A stretch of DNA of 10,615 nucleotides. Source: Desulfobacterales bacterium (lineage in GTDB: Bacteria > Desulfobacterota > Desulfobacteria > Desulfobacterales > UBA11574). Location: assembly GCA_012974475.1 (NCBI GenBank), contig JAAXQD010000261.1:1-10615 (forward strand), read 5' to 3'. The notes under the pieces were generated by a model. The model was not told the DNA's origin and ran no database searches. It was given only the letters and a program-made list of their open reading frames with translations. A program made the position numbers and the translations under genes. Positions 1 through 6,558 of the stretch are shown here, in pieces (within the stretch, counting starts at the first letter, position 1; every line of letters starts with the position of its first letter).

Positions 1-140
1 GTTTTGACAAATCCTGGAAATCGGCTTGCAAGGGTGCCAAAATCGGCAAGCGATTGTTCCATGATTTCCGCAGAACGGCGGTTAGAAATATGGTTAGATC
101 TGGAATCCCTAATCAGCAAAATTTCAAGCACAGTCCATGA
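1..140 (+). pseudogene. Relic of a tyrosine recombinase (phage-type integrase), C-terminal catalytic part
   Basis: Reading from base 3 gives a 45-codon open stretch ending in TGA at 138-140. Residues 19-36 of that stretch, HDFRRTAVRNMVRSGIP, match the box II signature of tyrosine recombinases. This includes the H-x-x-R pair (His at 60-62, Arg at 69-71), preceded by a typical F-x-x-x-W-x-x-A-C-x-x-A-x-x-G segment. An intact enzyme would continue with an SGH motif and the nucleophilic tyrosine. Neither follows in frame, so the catalytic end is missing. The neighbouring frame at about 119-148 reads KISSTVHDFN, which could be the frameshifted and deleted remnant of the K-I-S-G-H...V-F-D-R-Y-N region; this is inference. 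The 5' part lies outside the window. The relic points at the 3' end of tRNA-Phe, a usual integration target, so it probably marks an old island or phage insertion. Confidence 0.5.
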
Positions 141-148
141 TTTCAACG

Positions 149-184
149 AAAAAAGGGATAGCCACAGTGCTGGCTATCCCTTTT
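149..184 (-). terminator. Rho-independent terminator of tRNA-Phe
   Basis: A perfect 14-bp inverted repeat (151-164 with 171-184) has a 6-base loop. On the minus strand it ends in a run of six T (149-154), which is the arrangement for stopping transcription of the tRNA gene at 203-278. On the plus strand only four T follow, inside the stem, so it might also work in that direction, less well. Confidence 0.85.
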
Positions 185-202
185 AAACCGATTGCTAATT
201 AT

Positions 203-278
203 TGGTGCCGAGGGACAGAATCGAACTGCCGACACGGGGATTTTCAGTCCCCTGCTCTACCGACTGAGCTACCTCGGC
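203..278 (-). tRNA. tRNA-Phe (anticodon GAA)
   Basis: The reverse complement folds as a 76-nt tRNA. The acceptor stem GCCGAGG pairs with CCTCGGC. The D arm reads AGCTCAGTCGGTAGAGC, the anticodon arm GGGGACTGAAAATCCCC carries GAA, and the T arm contains GTTCGATTC. The 3' CCA is encoded at 203-205. GAA reads the phenylalanine codons UUU and UUC. The gene has its own sigma70-like promoter upstream (299-327) and a terminator 19 bases after its end, so it appears to be a single-gene unit. Confidence 0.97.
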
Positions 279-298
279 GTGATTTGAGATAAATAGGA

Positions 299-327
299 AA
301 AATATTAGAAGCCCTTTTTTTTGTCAA
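299..327 (-). promoter_or_regulatory. Sigma70-type promoter for tRNA-Phe
   Basis: On the minus strand a perfect -35 TTGACA (322-327) is followed after exactly 17 bases by TATTTT (299-304) as -10. Transcription should start near 291-292, about 13 bases before the mature tRNA 5' end. It sits just past the rsmE stop codon, so the tRNA does not depend on rsmE transcription. Confidence 0.7.
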
Positions 328-334
328 GATATTT

Positions 335-1075
335 TTATCCCATATCGCCAAAAAGATGCTGAAGTAAAACACAAGCCGCAACCGTCGCTGTTTCGGCTCT
401 TAAGATCCGCGGTCCCAGACTCGCAGTGACAAATCCCCGAGCCCTGGCACTCTCAATTTCCTGTTTGGTGAAACCGCCTTCGGGTCCAAGCAACGCATAA
501 ATTTTATTGATTTTACCATCAGGCCCCGGCAATTTGGCGTTGAGCGGCTGCAGATCATCTTCCCAAAAAGCGATCTTAAGGTCGGCGGTCTGAGAAAGAT
601 TCAATATTTCTTCGAAGGATACCGTGTCGCCAATTTTCATAATACAGCCTCGCTTGCACTGCTTGATGGCTTCTCTGGATATTTTTTCCCACCGTTTCGT
701 CCGTGCTGAGAGCTGTTTTTTGTCCGGTCTCGGGATGGATCTTTCGGCGATAAAAGGGATCCATTTTATGATGCCGAGTTCACTGAGCTGTCGAACGAGG
801 CCGTCCATTTTCTTTTCTTTTAAAAACCCTTGAGCCACCGTAATTTGAACGGACGATTCTGCTGTTGAAGGGAAGCGGCGAATCACCGACACCGCAACCC
901 TTCCGGTGGACAAATCGACGATTTTGGCTTCGTATTCAAATCCCTTCCCGTCAAAAAGACCAAGTTTATCACCGGATTTCAGGCGCAATACCGTCTTGAT
1001 GTGCCTGGCATCGGAACCGGTGATAACGAAATTCGACCCCGTGCTTTTGTCGGGTTCAATAAAAAAGTACCGCAT
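335..1075 (-). CDS. rsmE: 16S rRNA (uracil-1498-N3)-methyltransferase RsmE
   Basis: The protein has 246 aa, the usual length for RsmE, an SPOUT-class enzyme. It transfers a methyl group from S-adenosylmethionine to N3 of U1498 in 16S rRNA of the small subunit. The N-terminus MRYFFIEP and the following Ser-Asp-x-x-H-I-x-x-V-L-R-L segment (21-32) match the family's RNA-binding domain. The C-terminal knotted SAM-binding fold shows LLGPEGGFTKQE (195-206) and LGPRILRAETA (220-230), which are the family signatures. The ATG at 1075 gives the normal N-terminus, so the start is well supported although no Shine-Dalgarno sequence precedes it. A -10 box lies only seven bases upstream. Cys140 and Cys144 sit in a segment that is usually less cysteine-rich. 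It is transcribed alone, divergent from the acidic protein gene at 1226. Confidence 0.95.
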   Translation of the reverse strand: MRYFFIEPDKSTGSNFVITGSDARHIKTVLRLKSGDKLGLFDGKGFEYEAKIVDLSTGRVAVSVIRRFPSTAESSVQITVAQGFLKEKKMDGLVRQLSELGIIKWIPFIAERSIPRPDKKQLSARTKRWEKISREAIKQCKRGCIMKIGDTVSFEEILNLSQTADLKIAFWEDDLQPLNAKLPGPDGKINKIYALLGPEGGFTKQEIESARARGFVTASLGPRILRAETATVAACVLLQHLFGDMG

Positions 1076-1082
1076 ACGATTT

Positions 1083-1109
1083 ATTATACCTGCATTTTAC
1101 AAAGGTCAA
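1083..1109 (-). promoter_or_regulatory. Promoter for rsmE, possibly giving a leaderless message
   Basis: On the minus strand there is a perfect TATAAT (1083-1088) and, 15 bases upstream, TTGACC (1104-1109). The spacing is shorter than the ideal 17, but both boxes are strong. Normal start-site distance from this -10 puts +1 at about the A of the rsmE ATG (1075), and no ribosome-binding sequence lies between them. Confidence 0.5.
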
Positions 1110-1130
1110 GTTTGTTAAAAAGCAAATATC

Positions 1131-1159
1131 TTGACACACTAGGGTCCCTATGATAAATT
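1131..1159 (+). promoter_or_regulatory. Sigma70-type promoter for the acidic repeat protein
   Basis: A perfect -35 TTGACA (1131-1136) is followed after 17 bases by TAAATT (1154-1159, four of six consensus bases). The spacer contains the palindrome TAGGGTCCCTA (1140-1150), which could be an operator. The expected transcript start is near 1166, leaving a leader of about 60 bases before the ATG at 1226. Confidence 0.5.
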
Positions 1160-1225
1160 TTTTCGAATTTTAGGATATTTATTTCGCAATAATGCATGCC
1201 CTTTTATGGGAAACGGAGGGTTGAT

Positions 1226-1891
1226 ATGACAATCAATGGTAAGCCCGACAAGAACACTGAAAGGACAGAACCGGCGGAAGATGACGAGATCATCGAACTC
1301 AAGGACGAGATAGAAGGCGGGCCGGAAGACGATGATGAAATACTCGACCTTTTAGATGCTGTTGAGGAACTCCCCATAGAAGATCAAAAGGACATCACCC
1401 TCACTGAAACAGAAGAACCCGTTGAAGATGAGGAGATTTTAGAACTAACGGATGAGGTCATCGAACCATCACAAGACGATGAAGAAATCATCGATTTGAT
1501 CGAAGAACCCGGTGAGTCTATTTTTAAAACCGACGACCCGTCACCGGAATCGGACGATATCCCTGACTTAGAAAGCCATCTTTTTGAAGAAACCATTGAC
1601 TTTGATGAGGAATTGGACCAAGAAGTGACCCTGGATCCGTCCCTGAAAGATGATTTCGTCGATTCATTGGGGATTGAGCTTGAAACAGGAGAAGATATTC
1701 CGGAAGTTTCCTTGAAAGGCGACAGGGTATCCGACGAACAGATAGAGGCGGCGTTAGAGCGCGTCATAAAAAAGATGTTTTACGAAAAAATCGATGGTAT
1801 TCTTGTTGAAGTGATTGAAAAAACAGTCAAGAAGGAAATAGAAAGGCTGAAAAACATTCTGCTCGAAGAGGAATCGGGCAGCGAAAAATAA
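1226..1891 (+). CDS. Acidic repeat protein of unknown function with amphipathic C-terminal helices
   Basis: The 221-aa protein is not recognised with certainty. The start at 1226 was chosen because GGAGGG (1215-1220) lies five bases upstream; an in-frame ATG at 1196 would add ten residues but has no such site. Residues 17-95 contain five imperfect copies, spaced 15-17 aa, of an acidic unit with core [DE][DE]E-I-[IL]-[DE]-L (about 18, 35, 52, 67 and 84; the copy at 52 is degenerate). Residues 97-165 stay acidic and are probably disordered. Residues 170-215 switch to a mixed-charge, strongly amphipathic helical region ending VEVIEKTVKKEIERLKNIL. The plan resembles polar scaffold proteins such as PopZ (acidic linker plus oligomerising C-terminal helices) and the C-terminal tails of several delta-proteobacterial proteins, but this is analogy only. 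There is no signal peptide or membrane segment, so it is probably cytoplasmic. It is transcribed alone between its own promoter and terminator. Confidence 0.8.
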   Translation: MTINGKPDKNTERTEPAEDDEIIELKDEIEGGPEDDDEILDLLDAVEELPIEDQKDITLTETEEPVEDEEILELTDEVIEPSQDDEEIIDLIEEPGESIFKTDDPSPESDDIPDLESHLFEETIDFDEELDQEVTLDPSLKDDFVDSLGIELETGEDIPEVSLKGDRVSDEQIEAALERVIKKMFYEKIDGILVEVIEKTVKKEIERLKNILLEEESGSEK

Positions 1892-1950
1892 TTGTTCTTT
1901 TGGGCACCAATGACGTCCGGTCTGTTGAGCCTGATCATGTCAAAAAACGA

Positions 1951-1997
1951 AATGGAAAAAACTCGGGGATTATCAATAATCCCCTTTTCCATTTTTT
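1951..1997 (+). terminator. Two-part rho-independent terminator after the acidic protein gene
   Basis: The inner stem GGGGATTAT (1965-1973) pairs with ATAATCCCC (1976-1984). The outer stem AATGGAAAA (1951-1959) pairs with TTTTCCATT (1985-1993). A five-base bulge on the 5' side separates them, and a T run (1992-1997) follows. It lies 60 bases after the stop at 1891 and separates this gene from valS. Confidence 0.85.
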
Positions 1998-2055
1998 AGC
2001 CGTATCGGATGCCATGTGTTGTCCGGAACAAGTTATGAATAGGGAGCATTAAGGT

Positions 2056-4722
2056 ATGAGTTCCAATCTTTTAGACAAAAGTTATGAACCCCATGATGTT
2101 GAAAGACGATGGTACGATTTCTGGGAAAAAGAAGGGCTGTTTGCAGCCGATGCCGCGGACGTCGACCGGAAAGGCTATTCCATCGTCATTCCCCCGCCGA
2201 ATGTCACCGGTGTTCTTCACATGGGGCATGCCCTCAATAATACATTGCAGGATATTCTCTGCCGCTACCGAAGATTGCGGGGTGATAATGTCTTGTGGAT
2301 GCCCGGGACCGACCATGCAGGAATCGCCACTCAGAACGTTGTTGAAAAAAAGCTCGCCAGCGAGGGGTTGGATCGTCACCAGGTCGGCAGGGAAAAATTC
2401 ATCGAGGCGGTCTGGGAGTGGCGAGGTGAGTATGGCAGTGCAATTATCAATCAACTGAAACGTCTTGGCGCTTCATGTGACTGGGATCGGGAGCGTTTTA
2501 CCATGGATGAAGGACTTTCGACAGCCGTCCGAAAGGTTTTCGTGACGCTCTACCAAGAAGGTCTTATCTACCGGGGCAATTACATTATTAACTGGTGCGG
2601 CCGCTGCCATACAGCGCTTGCTGATCTTGAAGTCGAACATGAAGAGCATGACGGGCATTTATATCATATCCGATATCCTTTTGCAGATGGAAAGGGGGGC
2701 GTCGTCGTCGCAACGACCCGGCCTGAAACCATGTTGGGAGATACTGCGGTGGCCGTAAATCCCGATGACGAGCGCTATCACGGCATCGAATCTCACCAGG
2801 TCATTCTTCCTTTGATGGACAGAAAGATCCCCATCATCAAAGATAAATATGTGGACACGTCCTTTGGAACGGGAGCATTGAAGATTACACCGGCTCATGA
2901 CCCCAATGACTTTGAAATCGGAAATCGCCACAACCTGGAACGGATCAAAGTTATCGATGATGATGGCCGCATGAACGCCGAAGCCGGCAAATTTAAAGGG
3001 CTTGACCGGTTCAAATGCAGGGACGCCGTGGTTAAAGCCCTTAAAAAAGCGGGGCTCCTTAAAAAAGTAGAACCCTATAAACACAGCATCGGACATTGTT
3101 ATCGATGCGATACCATCATCGAGCCGAATTTGTCAAAACAGTGGTTCGTGAAAACCGGCCCCCTTGCGGAAAAGGCCATGGACGCCGTCAAGAACGGTGA
3201 CACCAAAATCATTCCTGAAATATGGACGAAGACGTATTTTGAATGGATGAACAATGTTAAGGACTGGTGTATTTCAAGGCAGATATGGTGGGGGCATCAG
3301 ATTCCGGCGTGGACCTGCGGGGAGTGCAGCGAAATCATCGTCGCCATGGACACACCCCAAGCATGTCCGGCGTGCGGCGGCGCAGATCTCGTACGGGAGA
3401 CGGATGTTCTGGACACCTGGTTCAGCTCCGCCCTGTGGCCGTTTTCAACCATGGGGTGGCCGGAAGAGACGCCGCTCTTAAAATTGTTCTATCCCACATC
3501 CGTACTTGTGACCGGTTTTGATATTCTCTTTTTCTGGGTCGCCAGAATGATGATGATGGGCATCCATTTCATGGGGGACGTACCGTTTAAGGATGTTTAT
3601 GTACATGCCCTGGTGCGTGACGAAGACGGTAAAAAAATGAGCAAGTCTACGGGAAATGTCATCGATCCTTTGAGCGTGATCGACCACTATGGGACCGATG
3701 CATTCCGGTTTACGCTGGCCGCTTTTGCAGCACAGGGCAGAGACGTCAAAATGTCGGAAAAACGCGTTGAAGGTTACAGAAATTTTATCAACAAGATCTG
3801 GAATGCCACCCGCTTTTCCCTGATACACATCGATAAAGCGTATAAAAACATACCGGATGAACCCCTTTCTCTGGCTGATCGCTGGATTCTGTCCAGACTC
3901 TCCCGTGTGACCGTCAACGTTTCCGAATCCCTGGACAGTTACAGGTTCAATGATGCAGCCGGCGACCTTTACCAGTTTGTGTGGCATGAGTTCTGTGACT
4001 GGTACCTTGAAGCCGTCAAACCCACTTTGTACGGAAAAGAGGGGGAAAACCGAAAGGAAGCAACCCTGAGCGTGCTGTGGCGCGTTCTGCACGATACCAT
4101 TATTCTGCTTCATCCTTTTATACCGTTTATTACAGAAGAAATCTGGCATAAACTTCCGGGCACACACGGCACCATCATGAAAGCCGTCTTCCCTTTGGAT
4201 GCCGATCCTGTTGACGGCCTGGCCAGAGATGCGGAAGCAGAATCAAAAATGAGGCTTATCTCGGGAATAATAACAGGAATTAGAAACATCCGGGGAGAAA
4301 TGAACATTTCGCCCATGCTGTCGCTGGATGTTTCGGTCCATTCACAGGATGACTTAACAAGGGCAACGATTCAACCGTACACGGACATGATCATCAACCT
4401 TGCCAGACTAAAGTCCTTGTCTGTTGAAAATACGGAACAACGGCCGAAATCGGCAGCAACGTCTGTTGTGGAAGATGCTACGATTTTTGTTTCATTGGAA
4501 GGAATTATCGATTTTAAAAAAGAGATTCAGCGCCTTGAAAAGGAAATCAACAAACTGAACAATGAATTGACCAAGATTTCAAAAAAACTGAACAATGAGG
4601 ATTTTCTCAGCAAAGCACCTGAACATGTGGTAGAGAAAGTCAAGGAAAAGCACGAGGCCTTTATACAGAAACAGCAAAAACTTCAGATGAATCTGGATAA
4701 GATCAAGGCCCTTGAGGCTTGA
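2056..4722 (+). CDS. valS: Valyl-tRNA synthetase
   Basis: This 888-aa class I aminoacyl-tRNA synthetase charges tRNA-Val with valine in the cytoplasm; its length is normal for the family. The HIGH motif appears as HMGH (55-58) within PPPNVTGVLHMGHALN. KMSKS is at 527-531. The CP1 editing domain, which hydrolyses mischarged threonyl-tRNA-Val, is shown by TTRPET (220-225) and the GTGALKITPAHDPND segment. Cysteine pairs at 181/184, 348/351, 421/424 and 437/440 look like zinc-binding ribbons, as in Thermus-type enzymes. The anticodon-binding helical domain spans about 620-780, and the lysine-rich C-terminal coiled coil that contacts the tRNA spans about 820-888. GGGAG (2042-2046) lies nine bases before the ATG. 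It is the first gene of a run with nadC (25-base gap) and the rhomboid gene. I see no convincing promoter between the terminator at 1997 and the start. Confidence 0.98.
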   Translation: MSSNLLDKSYEPHDVERRWYDFWEKEGLFAADAADVDRKGYSIVIPPPNVTGVLHMGHALNNTLQDILCRYRRLRGDNVLWMPGTDHAGIATQNVVEKKLASEGLDRHQVGREKFIEAVWEWRGEYGSAIINQLKRLGASCDWDRERFTMDEGLSTAVRKVFVTLYQEGLIYRGNYIINWCGRCHTALADLEVEHEEHDGHLYHIRYPFADGKGGVVVATTRPETMLGDTAVAVNPDDERYHGIESHQVILPLMDRKIPIIKDKYVDTSFGTGALKITPAHDPNDFEIGNRHNLERIKVIDDDGRMNAEAGKFKGLDRFKCRDAVVKALKKAGLLKKVEPYKHSIGHCYRCDTIIEPNLSKQWFVKTGPLAEKAMDAVKNGDTKIIPEIWTKTYFEWMNNVKDWCISRQIWWGHQIPAWTCGECSEIIVAMDTPQACPACGGADLVRETDVLDTWFSSALWPFSTMGWPEETPLLKLFYPTSVLVTGFDILFFWVARMMMMGIHFMGDVPFKDVYVHALVRDEDGKKMSKSTGNVIDPLSVIDHYGTDAFRFTLAAFAAQGRDVKMSEKRVEGYRNFINKIWNATRFSLIHIDKAYKNIPDEPLSLADRWILSRLSRVTVNVSESLDSYRFNDAAGDLYQFVWHEFCDWYLEAVKPTLYGKEGENRKEATLSVLWRVLHDTIILLHPFIPFITEEIWHKLPGTHGTIMKAVFPLDADPVDGLARDAEAESKMRLISGIITGIRNIRGEMNISPMLSLDVSVHSQDDLTRATIQPYTDMIINLARLKSLSVENTEQRPKSAATSVVEDATIFVSLEGIIDFKKEIQRLEKEINKLNNELTKISKKLNNEDFLSKAPEHVVEKVKEKHEAFIQKQQKLQMNLDKIKALEA

Positions 4723-4747
4723 TGAATGAAGGTGAAATGGTTTTATC

Positions 4748-5590
4748 ATGAACTCCATACAACATCTCATCGAAATAGCGCTAAAAGAAGATATCGGCCC
4801 GGGTGACATTACCACCGATAATCTTATTGATTCGAATCTCGAGGGCAGGGGTATCCTTATCGCCAAAGAATCCCTGGTTGTTGCCGGACTGGAGATCGTT
4901 GCGCGGGTTTTTCGCCATCTTGATCCCAACGTCATATTGAGGTCTGAATATACGGATGGAGATACCGTTGAACCGGGTGACACCATCGCGGACGTCCAAG
5001 GGAAACTCCGTGCCCTGCTATCAGGCGAGCGAACCGCCTTGAATTTTCTTCAACGTCTCTCGGGAGTGGCCACATTTGTCCGCGCCCATGTCAATGAACT
5101 TACAGGGAAAAATTCCCGACTGGTCGATACCCGCAAGACCACCCCCGGCTGGCGTGTATTGGAAAAATATGCGGTCCGAGTGGGCGGCGCCCATAACCAC
5201 CGGATGGGGTTGTACGATGGTGTTTTAATCAAGGACAATCACATTGTGGCCTGTGGCGGCATAAAAAAGGCGGTGGATCGTATCCGGACTGAAGTGTCTC
5301 ACCTATCAAAGATAGAGGTGGAGGTTTCCAGCCTGAAGCAGGTCGAGGAAGCCCTTGAGGCCGGTGCGGACGTCATTATGCTCGACAACATGAACGTACA
5401 ACAGATAAAAGAAGCCACAGCGTATATCGATGGACGGGCGGTGGTGGAAGTCTCCGGAAATGTGAAAAAGAGCGTTCTCAAATCCCTGGCAGATACCGGT
5501 GCAGATATCATCTCCGCGGGGGCACTGACCCATTCTGCAAGATGTGTGGATATCAGTATGCGGATAAAAGCAGCTAATGAGTTGTTATGA
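4748..5590 (+). CDS. nadC: Nicotinate-nucleotide pyrophosphorylase (quinolinate phosphoribosyltransferase)
   Basis: The 280-aa protein joins quinolinate and PRPP to give nicotinate mononucleotide, CO2 and pyrophosphate in de novo NAD synthesis. The N-terminal domain opens with LKEDIGPGDITTD (12-24). The barrel carries the family signatures: SGERTALNFLQRLSG (92-106, with Arg95), DTRKTTPGWR (127-136), GGAHNHRMGLYDGVLIKDNH (146-165), EVEV (190-193), MLDNM (211-215) and VEVSGN (233-238). These give the basic substrate pocket and the acidic residues expected at the active site, and nothing is missing. AAGGTGA lies 12 bases before the ATG, somewhat far. The gap to valS is 25 bases and the stop overlaps the rhomboid start (ATGA at 5587-5590), so all three are probably cotranscribed. 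No quinolinate synthase gene is present in the window. Confidence 0.97.
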   Translation: MNSIQHLIEIALKEDIGPGDITTDNLIDSNLEGRGILIAKESLVVAGLEIVARVFRHLDPNVILRSEYTDGDTVEPGDTIADVQGKLRALLSGERTALNFLQRLSGVATFVRAHVNELTGKNSRLVDTRKTTPGWRVLEKYAVRVGGAHNHRMGLYDGVLIKDNHIVACGGIKKAVDRIRTEVSHLSKIEVEVSSLKQVEEALEAGADVIMLDNMNVQQIKEATAYIDGRAVVEVSGNVKKSVLKSLADTGADIISAGALTHSARCVDISMRIKAANELL

Positions 5591-6558
5591 TACCCATACG
5601 CGATACCATACCGTCCAAAAATTATCCGGTTGTAAATCATACGATTATCGGTATCAACGTTGCCCTTTATCTGTTTGAAATGTCCCAAGGGGCCAATTTA
5701 GATCGCTTTATCTATATCTACGGTCTTGTTCCCGCCAGATATTCGGTCCCTCAAATTGCATCTTACTTTTCAACCGGTCAGCAGTTGTTCTCCCTGCTCT
5801 CTTTCATGTTTTTACACGGCGGGTTCTTTCACCTTCTGGGCAATATGTGGTTCCTTTATATCTTTGGGGATAACATCGAAGATCGTCTCGGCCCTTTTCG
5901 CTACATCGCTTTTTACCTGCTTTGCGGAATTACATCCGGTCTTTCCCATCTGGTTCTCAATTTTCATTCCAACATGCCCACCATCGGGGCCAGCGGGGCC
6001 GTTGCGGGGGTCATGGGAGCGTATTTGATTCTCCACCCCCATGCCAAAATATTGACACTGATTCCCATTATTATCATCCCCTGGTTTATTGAAATTCCCG
6101 CATTTTTCTTCCTGGGTCTCTGGTTCGTTCTCCAGTTTCTAAATGCAACAGGAACCCATGGCAGCGCCAGTGGAATTGCATGGTGGGCGCATATCGGCGG
6201 CTTTGTTTTTGGAATCGTTTTCTTAAAGATTTTGCTTGCATTGCCCGAGACAGGGGCGACCGACAGAATGCGTCGGGTCACCGCAAAAAGAAAAACGCAC
6301 CGTTTGCAGGTTATCCGACCGATAGGTCCTGGAAAAGACCCCCACCTCTATGGTACGATCGCCGTTACATCCTTCGAAGCGCTTGTGGGGACCAAAAAGT
6401 TGGTCAATATCCCCTGGGGATTTCAGAAACGGATTGTCAAGGTCATCGTTCCCCCCGGTGTAAAAGAAGGGAGCAAGCTGCGGTTGAAAGGTTTGGGCAA
6501 AACAACATCCGACGGACAACGGGGCGATTTGTACCTTAAAGTGGCGATCGTCAATTGA
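5587..6558 (+). CDS. Rhomboid intramembrane serine protease fused to a DnaJ C-terminal domain
   Basis: The single 323-aa reading frame has two parts. Residues 1-220 are a six-helix rhomboid protease, which cuts membrane proteins within the bilayer. The signatures are HGGFFHLLGNMW (77-88, the H-x-x-x-N oxyanion pair His82/Asn86), GASGAVAG (134-141, nucleophile Ser136) and AHIGG (201-205, catalytic His202), so it should be active. After the last helix comes a basic linker (227-239, rich in Arg/Lys), consistent with a cytoplasmic C-terminus. Residues 254-322 resemble the second substrate-binding domain of DnaJ/Hsp40: FEALVGTKKLVNIPWG, VKVIVPPGVKEGSKLRLKG and GDLYLKV occur in the DnaJ order. There is no J domain or zinc-finger region, so it should not stimulate DnaK by itself. 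Its ATG overlaps the nadC stop and lacks a strong Shine-Dalgarno sequence, suggesting translational coupling. The 3' end overlaps the convergent pilD-type gene by 8 bp. The rhomboid call is firm; the DnaJ_C assignment is strong from motif order. Confidence 0.93.
   Translation: MIPIRDTIPSKNYPVVNHTIIGINVALYLFEMSQGANLDRFIYIYGLVPARYSVPQIASYFSTGQQLFSLLSFMFLHGGFFHLLGNMWFLYIFGDNIEDRLGPFRYIAFYLLCGITSGLSHLVLNFHSNMPTIGASGAVAGVMGAYLILHPHAKILTLIPIIIIPWFIEIPAFFFLGLWFVLQFLNATGTHGSASGIAWWAHIGGFVFGIVFLKILLALPETGATDRMRRVTAKRKTHRLQVIRPIGPGKDPHLYGTIAVTSFEALVGTKKLVNIPWGFQKRIVKVIVPPGVKEGSKLRLKGLGKTTSDGQRGDLYLKVAIVN

Noticed and set aside
58..144. Direct repeat TCCATGATTTC at 58-68 and 134-144
   Set aside because: It is only 11 bases in two copies, with one copy inside the recombinase motif codons. 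It is probably chance and does not match the tRNA 3' end expected for an attachment site.
4..186. Open frame on the plus strand in frame 1, TTG start, 60 aa
   Set aside because: It runs through the tRNA-Phe terminator stem and has no ribosome site, and the recombinase signature is in a different frame (from base 3). Only its part around 119-148 may be decayed integrase sequence.
1196..1225. Upstream ATG for the acidic repeat protein
   Set aside because: It has no Shine-Dalgarno sequence, while the ATG at 1226 has GGAGGG at good spacing.
1384..1767. Serine-rich antisense frame (127 aa) inside the acidic protein gene
   Set aside because: Serine runs arise from reading GAT/GAA/GAC codons backwards, and no ribosome site or promoter supports it.
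3478..4167. Long antisense open frame (229 aa) inside valS
   Set aside because: It is a shadow of the valS codon pattern; the sense strand carries clear ValRS motifs throughout and no family features appear in the antisense translation.
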